Assembly (NCBI RefSeq): GCF_001905095.1
Contig: NZ_LWLS01000062.1
Location: 1-64,000 of the forward strand
Length of the DNA stretch: 64,000 nt
Direction: 5' to 3'
Source: Micromonospora sp. CB01531
GTDB lineage: Bacteria > Actinomycetota > Actinomycetes > Mycobacteriales > Micromonosporaceae
A program made the translations under genes and the position numbers. The notes beneath the pieces are model-generated. The model did no database searches. It was not told the DNA's origin and was given only the letters and a program-made list of their open reading frames with translations. The number at the start of each line of letters is the position of its first letter. The first letter of the stretch is position 1. This document shows positions 1-8,336 of the stretch, in pieces.

Positions 1-1
1 C

Positions 2-775
<774 letters not shown>

Positions 776-788
776 CCCGCGGCCCGGG

Positions 789-1664
789 TCAGGGCAGGCG
801 GGCCTCGAGCCGGCCGTTGACCACCCGGGTCGGCAGGATGACCTGGTCGTTGGCGGCCGGCCCGTGCACCACCTCGCCACCGTTGAGCCGGAACGTGCTG
901 CCGTGCCACGGGCACACCACGCAGTCGTGGCCGTCCACCTGCTCCACCTTGCCCTCGCCGAGCGGGCCGCTCTGGTGCGGACAGCGCTCCAGCATCACGG
1001 TGACGTCGTCGCCATGCCGGTAGAGGATCACCGACACCTCGTCGATCTCCCGGGTGACGAGCTGCCGCTGCGGCACGCTGGACAGGTCACCCAGCGGATG
1101 CCAGCCCTCGCTCATCAGGTGCATCTCCGAGATGCTCTGGCTGACCTGCGCCCCCTGCTTGTAGGCGAGGTGCCCACCCAGGTACGCCCCACCGCTCGCC
1201 GCCGACAGCCCCGCGTACGCCAGCGCCCGGCCCATTCCGTGCCGGCCGTTCCGCCGGGCGACCAGCGAGCCGACGTAGCAGGCCAGCGCGACGCTGTTGG
1301 CGGCGGCGTGCACCAGACCGACCCGGCGCTGGTCGCGGGAGAGGGCCGCCCAGTCGTTGAGCCCGGCGACGGCCGCCGGTATGGCACTCACCGTGCCGAC
1401 CCCGATCAGAGTGGTCGCAGCCCGGCGCTGCCCGGGCATCAGGTCCAGCACCGCGGCGCTCATCCAGGCGCCGACGGGCACCTGCACCATCGCCGGGTGC
1501 AGCGGGTGCCCCAGCCAGACACCGTGCAGGAAGTCCCGGATCCGCTGGCCGCGCAGCGTGCCCTGGACAGCCCGCTGAAGCCGGCCACCGATCCCGTCGA
1601 GGCGGGAGTTCTGTTCGAGTTTCATCAATAGTCCGCGCACCCGGTCCAACTTCCCGGCAGCCAA
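789..1664 (-). CDS. Rieske [2Fe-2S] protein with DUF2231 membrane domain
   Basis: The 291-aa protein has two parts. The N-terminal two thirds is a DUF2231-like membrane domain (GHPLHPAMVQVPVGAW signature near residue 50, several hydrophobic helices). The C-terminus is a Rieske domain with ligands C228-P-H230 and C251-P-W-H254, so the 2Fe-2S cluster site looks complete. It is probably a small membrane-bound electron-transfer protein; the partner is unknown. The assumed start is TTG at 1664 because GGGAG lies just upstream; an ATG at 1625 is the alternative but has no clear ribosome site. It converges with the LysM gene and diverges from the exporter gene to the right. Confidence 0.85.
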   Translation of the reverse strand: MAAGKLDRVRGLLMKLEQNSRLDGIGGRLQRAVQGTLRGQRIRDFLHGVWLGHPLHPAMVQVPVGAWMSAAVLDLMPGQRRAATTLIGVGTVSAIPAAVAGLNDWAALSRDQRRVGLVHAAANSVALACYVGSLVARRNGRHGMGRALAYAGLSAASGGAYLGGHLAYKQGAQVSQSISEMHLMSEGWHPLGDLSSVPQRQLVTREIDEVSVILYRHGDDVTVMLERCPHQSGPLGEGKVEQVDGHDCVVCPWHGSTFRLNGGEVVHGPAANDQVILPTRVVNGRLEARLP

Positions 1665-1768
1665 GCTCCCAAACCGGGCGGCAACCCCGAATCACCCCAT
1701 CGGGTGTCAACTCGCGGAGCGGCCTCGCGGCGGTAATTCCGTCGCCTTCCGCGCCGCCGGCCGCCATC

Positions 1769-2677
1769 GTGGTCCAGGTGTACGCGCACGCCTCCCGCAC
1801 CCCGTCGTCTTTGCCAGCGGCCCGGCTGGTCGCGGCGCTGAGCCGCCCCGAGGCCGTACCCCCGCCGCTGCTGATGCTGCTCGGGATGGTCTCCACCCAG
1901 GTCGGCGCGGCGGTGGCCAAGCAACTCTTCGCCGCCACCAGCACCGGGGGCACTACCACGCTGCGGCTCGGCCTCGGCGCCTTGGTCCTGCTGGTCGTCA
2001 CTCGCCCGGCGCGGTGGCCCGGCTGGCGGGCGGCCGGCCTGGTCGGGGCGTTCGGGGTGGCGATGGCCGCCATGAACCTCGCCTTCTACGCCGCCCTGCA
2101 GCGGGTGCCGCTCGGGGTGGCGGTCACGGTCGGCTTCGCCGGCCCGCTGCTGGTGTCGCTGCTGGGCAGTCGCCGGGTGGTCGACGTGCTCTGGGCGCTG
2201 CTGGCCGGGGCGGGCGTCCTGTTCCTGGCCGGGCTCGGCGGGATCGGGGTCGACCCGCTCGGCCTGCTGCTCTGCGCGCTGATCGCGGTCGGCTGGGCCG
2301 GGTACGTGCTGCTCGGCAAGGCGATGAGCGGGCACGTGCCGGGCAGCCGGGGGCTGGCGTTGGGCATGGCGGTCGCTGCGCTCTGCGTACTCCCGTTCGG
2401 GGTGGCGTCCGGCGGCGCGGAACTGCTCGACCCCCGCATCGTGGCGCTCGGGCTGGGGGTGGCGCTGCTGTCGTCGGTGCTGCCGTACTCGGCGGAGCTG
2501 GCCGCGCTGCGCCGGATGCCGGCACGGGTCTTCGCGGTGCTGCTCAGCCTGGAGCCGGCGGTGGCGGCGCTGGTGGGCGCGCTGCTGCTCGGCGAGCTGC
2601 TGGCCTGGCCGCAACTGCTCGGCGTGGCCTGCGTGGTGGGGGCCGCCCTCGGCGCCACCCTGGCCCGCCGCAGCTGA
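1769..2677 (+). CDS. EamA/DMT family transporter, RhtA-like
   Basis: A 302-aa protein with about ten hydrophobic helices in two EamA repeats. The C-terminal signature LPYSAELAALRRMPARVF followed by LLSLEPAVAALVGALLLGE is characteristic of the RhtA-type threonine/homoserine exporters within the drug/metabolite transporter superfamily. The substrate cannot be told from sequence; export of an amino acid or related metabolite is the best inference. The first 30 residues are not hydrophobic, so a later start is possible. It stands alone between a divergent Rieske gene and a convergent small gene. Confidence 0.85.
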   Translation: MVQVYAHASRTPSSLPAARLVAALSRPEAVPPPLLMLLGMVSTQVGAAVAKQLFAATSTGGTTTLRLGLGALVLLVVTRPARWPGWRAAGLVGAFGVAMAAMNLAFYAALQRVPLGVAVTVGFAGPLLVSLLGSRRVVDVLWALLAGAGVLFLAGLGGIGVDPLGLLLCALIAVGWAGYVLLGKAMSGHVPGSRGLALGMAVAALCVLPFGVASGGAELLDPRIVALGLGVALLSSVLPYSAELAALRRMPARVFAVLLSLEPAVAALVGALLLGELLAWPQLLGVACVVGAALGATLARRS

Positions 2678-2735
2678 GCGCTCACCGGCCACGCGGCTCG
2701 CGCCGCCCACCGGGCGGGCCGCGTCCTCGAGCCGG

Positions 2736-2984
2736 TCACCGAGCCCGGGCCCAGGAGAGGAAGCGCCCGGTCAGGTCCTCCGACGCGGCATGCCCGTTGA
2801 GCTGCGCCAGCTGCGCGCCCGCCTCGGCCATCAACGTGCTCAGGTAGACCAGCAGCGCCGTCCGGTCGGCCCGGTACTCGACCAGCAGGGCGAGCCGGGC
2901 CGGCTGGCAGAGCCACTCCGCGCCGCATCGCCGGCACCGCCACAGCGGACGCATCGGTAGGTGCGGGCGGGACGGCCGGCTCAT
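2736..2984 (-). CDS. small zinc-ribbon-like protein, paralogue of the gene at 50188
   Basis: 82 residues from the ATG at 2984 (GGCGGGA upstream). The N-terminal half has a Trp/Cys cluster, RPLWRCRRCGAEWLCQPAR, like a one-sided zinc ribbon. It is followed by LLVEYRADRTALLVYLSTLM, an Ala-rich helix and the ending LTGRFLSWARAR. The same pattern (W-x-C-x2-C-x3-W-x-C, then EY...R.AL.IYLS, then RFLGWL) makes up the C-terminus of the 187-aa protein at 50188-50751. I remember a family of such small proteins in Micromonosporaceae, sometimes labelled flavin reductase, but nothing in the sequence supports that activity. Function unknown. Confidence 0.6.
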   Translation of the reverse strand: MSRPSRPHLPMRPLWRCRRCGAEWLCQPARLALLVEYRADRTALLVYLSTLMAEAGAQLAQLNGHAASEDLTGRFLSWARAR

Positions 2985-3117
2985 CTGGTCCCGCCGTTCC
3001 GCCGCCATCCGCCGGCCCGCCACATGGGACCTGCGCCGGTGGCAGGAGGACGCCGACTTCGCGGTCAGCGTCCTGCGCCGCCCCGCCGGCTGATCCATTT
3101 GCCCCTATGCTGCCGGG

Positions 3118-3609
3118 ATGTCTGACGGCCCGGTTGCCCCGGCCGCTCCGGCTCGCCTTGTCCGCCCGCGAAAGGCCCTCCGCCTGGTTGCGGCCGGGCT
3201 GCTGGTCGGACTGTTGACGCTCGGTGTCGCGGTGGCGGCAGCCCTGGCTCTCGCCAAGCTCGCCGAGCGGGAGCCGGCATCCTGCACCGAGGATGCGCCG
3301 TGCCTGCCCGACCTCGGGCCCGTGATCCTCGCCATCCTGTCCGTGCCGGTCCTGATGGCCGTCGTCGGCCCACTGGCCGCGAGGATCCTGCGGCTGCCCG
3401 CACCAGGGCTGTTCGCGATGCCGGTGGTCTGGGCCGTGGTGGTCGCGTGCGTGTTGTTGGGGCCGGCGGACCGGCGGCAGCACTGGCCGTTCGACAGCCC
3501 CGTCGGGCTGGGGTTCACCTTCCTGCTGCCCTACGCCGAGCTGGCGCTGTGGGCGGGCCACCGCCGGGGCGGCACCTCGCCCGACACCGGCGCCGGCCCG
3601 TCGACCTGA
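3118..3609 (+). CDS. hypothetical membrane protein, 163 aa
   Basis: The family is not recognised. The protein has about four hydrophobic segments (starting near residues 23, 64, 95 and 130), two cysteines in the extracytoplasmic-looking loop SCTEDAPCLPD, and a short polar C-terminal tail. Codon use matches the neighbouring core genes. It is transcribed away from the small zinc-ribbon gene to its left. To its right the sequence changes into the decayed conjugative element. Confidence 0.6.
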   Translation: MSDGPVAPAAPARLVRPRKALRLVAAGLLVGLLTLGVAVAAALALAKLAEREPASCTEDAPCLPDLGPVILAILSVPVLMAVVGPLAARILRLPAPGLFAMPVVWAVVVACVLLGPADRRQHWPFDSPVGLGFTFLLPYAELALWAGHRRGGTSPDTGAGPST

Positions 3610-3756
3610 TCGTCAGGCGGGGGCGGCGACCGTGCGGGCGGCGGCCGGATCGAGCGGGCTGCCGGCCGGCACCAGGCTCACCAGGCTGGCGGGCAGCCGG
3701 ACCGGGCGGACGCCGGCGTAGCGGCGCCGGACTCGACCACCGCGCCGCGCCCCGGG

Positions 3757-4118
3757 TTGCCCAGGGACGTCGCCGCGGCGGTGTCGGCCAACGCGCGGTC
3801 GAAACTGTTCTTCACCGTCGACTCTTCACCGTCGACTCGGCCGACGCCCGGGAGCTGTTCCGGCACACGAAACCCGAGCTGGACGAGCACGACGTCGCCC
3901 ATCTTGACGTGTACACCGCTGCCGCCCGTTTGCTGGTCGGCAACCGGGAACTACCCGCGTTCACGTTCGTGACCAATCCGCCGGCGCCGGTCGTGGGTGA
4001 GGCGACCGCGATCCGGCAGGAATGCGCCACCGCCCACCGCCGCACCGACGGCGAGCCGCCGCTGCAGCAGCTCGCCCGCACGGCGATGAAGCGGCGCATG
4101 AACTCACCCGACCGCTGA
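3757..4118 (+). pseudogene. C-terminal remnant of a conjugative TraG/TraD-type ATPase, frameshifted
   Basis: Two frames joined at 3811-3838 read LPRDVAAAVSANARSKLFF, TVDSADARELFRHTKPELDE, HDVAHLDVYTAAARLLVG, then PAFTFVTNPPAPVVGEA. This resembles the last ~120 residues of the type IV secretion coupling ATPases of actinomycete integrative conjugative elements (recalled, not searched). The frame is broken by a 14-bp tandem duplication; removing one copy restores a single reading frame. The Walker A/B parts that should lie upstream are absent, so the gene is also 5'-truncated. The next gene, a replication-relaxation protein, is a typical partner in such elements. Confidence 0.65.
3811..3838 (+). 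repeat. 14-bp tandem duplication causing a frameshift
   Basis: ttcaccgtcgactc occurs twice back to back (3811-3824, 3825-3838). The length is not a multiple of three and it splits the conjugative ATPase remnant into two frames. Confidence 0.9.
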
Positions 4119-4125
4119 CCCGCTC

Positions 4126-4174
4126 GCTCGTTCGGGGGCTCGGCCGGGTGCGGCATGGGGGGCTCGTTCGGGGG
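4126..4174 (+). repeat. 13-bp direct repeat between element genes
   Basis: gctcgttcggggg is present at 4126-4138 and again at 4162-4174, in the gap between the ATPase remnant and the replication-relaxation gene. No function is evident. Confidence 0.6.
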
Positions 4175-4215
4175 TGTCCGCGACACGAGGCCCCACACGA
4201 GTCCCCTCCACCCGG

Positions 4216-5247
4216 CCTGTCAGGCACCTGACCTGCCCAAACCCGCCCGATAACAGAATCGGAAGCAAGATCAACTCAGCCAGACTCCCTACGGGATTCT
4301 CTCTCCAGGGGTGAACACACCTATGCCGCCACCGCGCTCTGCTGGCCTGCTGGCCATCTACCCCCACATCACCACCCGCGACCGCCTGCTGCTCCAACTC
4401 CTCGACGACCACCAGGTCCTCACCACCGACCAAATCCACCGCATCCTGTTCCACGCCCGCCGCACCTGCCAGATCCGGCTCGGCGAACTGGCCGCCCTGG
4501 GCCTGCTGGACCAGTTCCGGTTCCCCCGCGACGGCGGCGGCAGCCAACCATGGCACTGGACCCTCGGCCACCACGGCCACCGCTTCCAAGCCGCCGCCCA
4601 GCAGCGGCCCGAACCCACTATCCGGGCGAGCCGCCAGAGGATGCAGCGGCTGTCGGCCAACCCGCACCTGACACACCTGCTCACCGCCAACGAATTCTTC
4701 GTCCGACTCACCGCACACACCCGCCACCACGGCGAAACGCGGCTGGACCGGTGGTGGTCCGAGGCGACGACCACCAAACAGTTCCGCACCATCACCGCCG
4801 ACGGACACGGCCTGTGGAGCGTCGCCGACACCACCGCAGGCTTCTGGTTGGAGACCGACACCGGCACCGAACCCCTGGGCCGGGTGGTGGCCAAGCTCGA
4901 CCGGTACGCGCAGCTAATCCGGCGCGGCGGACCCCGCTACCCGGTGCTGTTCTGGCTCGGCAGCGAGCAACGCGAGGAACACCTTCACCGGCTCCTGCGC
5001 GGCGGGCGCGGCGATGCCCGATTCGCGACCGCCACCCACGCCACCGACCCCGCCGCAGCGGTCTGGCTCCCCGGCGGCGCCACCTGCCGTATCCGGCTCG
5101 CCGAGTTGCCCAGCGACCACGGCCAGCCTGTGGCGGACAACCCGAACTACGACGACGGCATATTCGTGCTCTGACAGGCCCTGACGAATCCTGTCAGCCC
5201 AGGTCACAAGCATGGTCGCGATTCCTGACAGGAGCGGTGGTGTCAGG
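4216..5247. repeat. CCTGACAGG/CCTGTCAGG site cluster flanking the replication-relaxation gene
   Basis: The motif CCTGTCAGG (the reverse complement of CCTGACAGG) stands at 4216-4224, upstream of the gene. Further full or partial copies follow its stop: CTGACAGG at 5171-5178, CCTGTCAG at 5190-5197, CCTGACAGG at 5224-5232 and TGTCAGG at 5241-5247. They could be regulator operators or part of a transfer/replication origin of the element. Confidence 0.5.
4311..5174 (+). CDS. replication-relaxation family protein of a conjugative element
   Basis: 287 residues. The N-terminus is a winged-helix-like region (RDRLLLQLLDDHQVLTTDQI, then a basic helix and LGELAALGLLDQFRFPRDGG). It is followed by WHWTLGHHGHRF and the central motif HLLTANEFFVRLTAHTRHHG, which leads to a nuclease-like core with LDRWWSE and ADGHGLW. 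This order matches the Replic_Relax family, which in actinomycete elements usually sits next to the TraG-like ATPase, as here. It is the only element gene still intact. The GTG at 4311 gives the longest frame; an ATG at 4323 is equally possible. Its codon use is richer in C-ending CAC/ACC runs than the core genes. Confidence 0.75.
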   Translation: MNTPMPPPRSAGLLAIYPHITTRDRLLLQLLDDHQVLTTDQIHRILFHARRTCQIRLGELAALGLLDQFRFPRDGGGSQPWHWTLGHHGHRFQAAAQQRPEPTIRASRQRMQRLSANPHLTHLLTANEFFVRLTAHTRHHGETRLDRWWSEATTTKQFRTITADGHGLWSVADTTAGFWLETDTGTEPLGRVVAKLDRYAQLIRRGGPRYPVLFWLGSEQREEHLHRLLRGGRGDARFATATHATDPAAAVWLPGGATCRIRLAELPSDHGQPVADNPNYDDGIFVL

Positions 5248-5400
5248 TCACGAAGGTACGGTGAAGATTTCTTTCTTTGCTCGCACCGCCGCCCGTCTGT
5301 TCCCCTGTGGATGCCCCCGCGCCAGCGGGATCACCCAAAGCCCACCTCCCAGGTCGGCTCGTGACCCACGCCTCGCGCCTGTCACGGCAGCTTCCCAGCG

Positions 5401-5604
5401 TTAGACGCCGCGATCTGGTGGCACCACCACGGCCCCACCGATGTCAACGACCTCCTGCTCGCCAACGGCACCCCGGCCCACGTCCGGAAGCTGGCCGACA
5501 AGTCCGGCAACGTCGACGGCGGCGACCCGGAGCACGAGACCGACCGAGACGACGACAACGAGAAGAGTCCGACGGTCACCGTTGTGCAGGCGACACGTCG
5601 GTGA
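5401..5604 (+). pseudogene. C-terminal fragment of an unidentified element protein
   Basis: An open frame without a start reads LDAAIWWHHHGPTDVNDLLL, then ANGTPAHVRKLADKSGNVDG, and ends in an acidic tail before a stop at 5602. Codon bias fits coding DNA, and it lies between two recognisable conjugative-element genes. The family is not recognised; it may be the tail of a primase- or helicase-like protein. Confidence 0.35.
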
Positions 5605-5614
5605 CCGCAGGGTC

Positions 5615-5937
5615 ATGGCCATCAAGGGCGCCCGGGCCGACCACGGCGACGACGGTGCAACGCTCGACGTGATCGTTTCCGAGAGCGGCATCGGTCACCC
5701 GACCGACGCGCGCCACAGCACCTCGCGGGCCTGGCGCTACTTTCGGCTTCGCTCCTGGCCCTGGACACTGACCACCTCCTCGCCCGGGTCGCCGACGACC
5801 TGGCCGCCGTCGAGGCCGCCGCTGTTGCGGTTTATCGCCGCGGCGCTGAAGACACCTTCAAGGTCGCCCACGCCGAACTTCAGGGCATTGCCGCGCTGCG
5901 CCTGGTCGACGTCCCGCGCCTGGCGGTGACCTGGTGA
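5615..5937 (+). pseudogene. decayed small element gene, two frames
   Basis: One frame starts ATG with MAIKGARADHGDDGATLD. A second frame continues with HLAGLALLSASLLALDTDHL, then LARVADDLAAVEAAAVAVY, and stops at 5935-5937, overlapping the next start (GTG at 5934). The two halves look like one ~100-aa helical protein broken by a frameshift. Overlap with the next gene is typical of element operons. Family not recognised. Confidence 0.35.
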
Positions 5938-6535
5938 GTATTGAGGCCGTGTCCTGGGCTCTCAGCGACGCCCCGGACGTTCCGCCGTCTTGTCTCGCCG
6001 TCCTGATCGGCCTCGCCAACCACGCACACGCCGACGGGCGCGGCGCCTTCCCGTCGCAGGAGCGCCTGGCGTTCTACGCCGCAAGTCGATCCGCGCGGTC
6101 CGCAATGACCTCGCCGAACTGGCCCGCCTCGGCCTGATCCGCCGAGGCGACCAGCGTCACGCAATCCTCCTTCCCGCCGACCGTCGCCCGGTCGTCTGGG
6201 ATCTCGCGATGCAACGCCGACGCCCACTCCCGGCAGCCCTGGAACCACTGGCCGAGCAGCAGCCGGGCCGCCCGACCGGGGCCCCGGAGCCTGTGGATAA
6301 CCGGCCGGAAGCCGGCTTCCGGCCGGTCCCGGACCGGGCGGAAGTGCAATACCAGACGGCCGGAAGTGTGGTACCGAACGGCCGGAAGCCTGCTTCCGCC
6401 GAACCGTCCTTAACCATCAATAACCAACAGGGCCCGCGCCCGCTTCGCGGCGCAGCCCTCCCCCTCACCCCGCTGCCGCGCAGTGCCCGCGGCTGGCAAC
6501 TGTGGCCCGTGTCGGTCCGAGGCCCTGGCCGCTGA
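5934..6535 (+). pseudogene. HTH replication-initiator-type protein of a conjugative element, frameshifted
   Basis: From GTG 5934 the frame reads SIEAVSWALSDAPDVPPSCL, then AVLIGLANHAHADGRGAFPS and QERLAFYA. At about 6081 one base appears to be missing, and the sequence continues in the next frame as KSIRAVRNDLAELARLGLIR. Joined, this is the helix-turn-helix found in replication-type proteins of actinomycete elements (AxxARKSxRAVRxDLxxL). The rest has a Pro/Ala-rich linker with repeated RPEAGFRP / GRKPASAEPS motifs and a basic end. The frameshift would truncate the protein after about 50 residues. Confidence 0.65.
6301..6409 (+). repeat. 26-bp perfect palindrome plus iteron-like GGCGGAAG/GGCCGGAAG repeats
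   Basis: Positions 6301-6326 are a perfect palindrome centred on agccggct. It is followed by gcggaagtg at 6339-6347 and by ccggaag copies near 6360 and 6383, the last with its inverted partner cttcc. All lie inside the linker region of the HTH pseudogene. Repeats of this type next to an initiator could be binding sites for it, or only reflect a repeated peptide. Confidence 0.6.
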
Positions 6536-6538
6536 CCG

Positions 6539-6670
6539 ATGACCGCCGCCGACGCCATCACCGCCGCCCTCCTCGGCAGGCCCGCGGTCATGCCCGCCCC
6601 CTTCGCCGTCGCTCGCCACCTGGTCGACAGGCCCGCCGAGGAGGCCGGGCCCGATCATCCGCGCCGCTAG
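6539..6670 (+). CDS. possible 43-aa element ORF
   Basis: Starts ATG 4 bases after the HTH pseudogene stop and encodes MTAADAITAALLGRPAVMP then AFAV-like helical sequence ending DHPRR. Codon bias is acceptable, but there is no clear ribosome site and no recognised family. It may be a remnant. Confidence 0.25.
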   Translation: MTAADAITAALLGRPAVMPAPFAVARHLVDRPAEEAGPDHPRR

Positions 6671-6716
6671 CCACGACAACGCCACCCTCCCGCGCGACGC
6701 GAAGGAGACCCGCCCG

Positions 6717-7446
6717 ATGGCCACTGTCCGAATCGCCGGCCGTAACTGGGCGTACGCCGGGGCAGTCCTCGGCGGGGCCGTGTCCATTGCGGCGAACGTC
6801 GGCCCACTCCTACGTCCGGGCCCGAAGACGCCCCGACCGACTGCTCGCCCGCAGGCCGGGGCCGTGGCCGGATCTGTCTTCTGGCCGGTGGCTCTGTTCG
6901 TGGCCGTGGAGATCCTGACCCGAACCGCATGGCCACCCGGCCCGATGGGCCGCCCTCCGATTCGGTGGCCTCCTCCCGGTGGCCGCCGCGGCCGCCCTCG
7001 TCTCCCACCGACACCTGTCCGGCCTCCTCGGCCATTGCAGCGAGGACGCGGTCACCGTCGCGGTCGGGCCACTGACCGTGGACGGCCTGATGCTCATGGC
7101 GACCGGGGCCCTCCTGGCGACCGGCTGTCCGACGGCCACGGACGCCGCCTCGGCCACGGCCACGAACATCCGGGCGGACGGCCATGCGTCAGAGACCGCC
7201 CTGCCGCAGGCCGCGGCCACGGTGGACACCACCCAGGCGGGCGACGGGCGGACCACCTCGGCCACCGCCACGGCCGCCCGTCGTCACCACGTCCGGCCGA
7301 CCTCGCTCCGGCCTCGCCAGTCGGACGCGGCCAACGACTTGCCGTTCGCGGCGGACGGAAGCTTTCCAAGATGTGGAGTCGGCCTTCGGGCACCTTCTCG
7401 CGCCGGCCCGATTCGTTTACTCCATCAGCTCCAAAGCACGCGCTGA
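6717..7446 (+). pseudogene. DUF2637 / SpdB-like transfer membrane protein, multiply frameshifted
   Basis: A good ribosome site (AAGGAG) precedes ATG 6717, giving MATVRIAGRNWAYAGAVLGG and AVSIAANV. An extra base near 6801 disturbs the frame, which recovers at QAGAVAGSVFWPVALFVAVE. It shifts again around 6930-6965 to GGLLPVAAAAALVSHRHLSG, then LLGHCSEDAVTVAVGPLTVD and GLMLMATGALLATG. Joined, this is the four-helix DUF2637 membrane protein common in actinomycete conjugative elements. No single frame can make it, so the gene is dead. From 7447 to 7565 I see no gene. Confidence 0.65.
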
Positions 7447-7565
7447 CCGAACCACACTCGCCGCGCTAGACCGGCCCACATCGCACCGACTCTGGCGGCC
7501 GCACCCCGCCGCCCGCGACACGCGATCTCTGGCGCGCCGGCCGCCGCCGACGGCATGCTGACCCG

Positions 7566-8330
7566 ATGGGAGTACGCGTCGAGCACGCCGGGCCGGTGAC
7601 CACGGTGATCCTGGACCGGCCGGAGGCCCGCAACGCCGTCGACGGCCCGACCGCCCGGGCCCTGGCGGACGCCTTCCGTGCGTTCGAGGCCGATCCCAAC
7701 GCGGCGGTCGCCGTGCTCTGGGGCGCGGGCGGCACCTTCTGCTCGGGCGCCGACCTCAAGGCCATCGGTACGCCCCGCGGCAACCGGGTCGAGCCGGAGG
7801 GCGACGGCCCGATGGGCCCGACCCGGATGCGCCTGTCCAAGCCGGTGCTCGCCGCGATCTCCGGGTACGCCGTGGCCGGCGGCCTGGAGCTGGCGCTCTG
7901 GTGCGACCTGCGGATCGCCGAGTCGGACGCGACGCTCGGGGTGTTCTGCCGGCGCTGGGGCGTACCCCTGATCGACGGCGGGACGGTGCGGCTGCCCCGG
8001 CTGATCGGGGAGAGCCGGGCCATGGACCTGATCCTCACCGGCCGCCCGGTCCCCGCCGACGAGGCGTACGCGATGGGTCTGGTGAACCGGCTGGTCGCGC
8101 CGGGCGAGGCCCGGGCGGCGGCCGAGCGGCTGGCCGCCGAGATCGCCCGGCACCCACAGACCTGCCTGCGCAACGACCGGGCGGCGCTGCTCGCCAACGC
8201 CGGCCTGCCCGAGCCGGAGGCGATGGCCACCGAGCTGGCCTTCGGCATGGAGTCGCTGATCACCGACGCGATGAAGGGCGCCGCCCGGTTCACCGAGGGC
8301 GCCGGCCGCCACGGCGCACCGGCCGACTGA
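7566..8330 (+). CDS. enoyl-CoA hydratase/isomerase family protein (crotonase)
   Basis: 254 residues with the crotonase fold. It has the N-terminal LDRPEARNAVDG, the first oxyanion-hole segment GTFCSGADLKAIG (about residues 57-69), the second ISGYAVAGGLELALWCDLRI (about 99-118), and GVPLIDGGTVRLPRLIG. Such enzymes hydrate or isomerise acyl-CoA thioesters. One catalytic Glu of true enoyl-CoA hydratases aligns with GGLELAL, while the second position reads VPLIDGGT, so the exact reaction is uncertain. It is convergent with the flavoprotein gene 6 bp downstream. Confidence 0.9.
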   Translation: MGVRVEHAGPVTTVILDRPEARNAVDGPTARALADAFRAFEADPNAAVAVLWGAGGTFCSGADLKAIGTPRGNRVEPEGDGPMGPTRMRLSKPVLAAISGYAVAGGLELALWCDLRIAESDATLGVFCRRWGVPLIDGGTVRLPRLIGESRAMDLILTGRPVPADEAYAMGLVNRLVAPGEARAAAERLAAEIARHPQTCLRNDRAALLANAGLPEPEAMATELAFGMESLITDAMKGAARFTEGAGRHGAPAD

Positions 8331-8336
8331 GCCGGC

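Noticed and set aside
5277..5672. Plus-strand open frame of about 130 codons in the element remnant
   Set aside because: Pro/Arg-rich shadow of the 5401-5604 fragment; codon bias supports the other frame.
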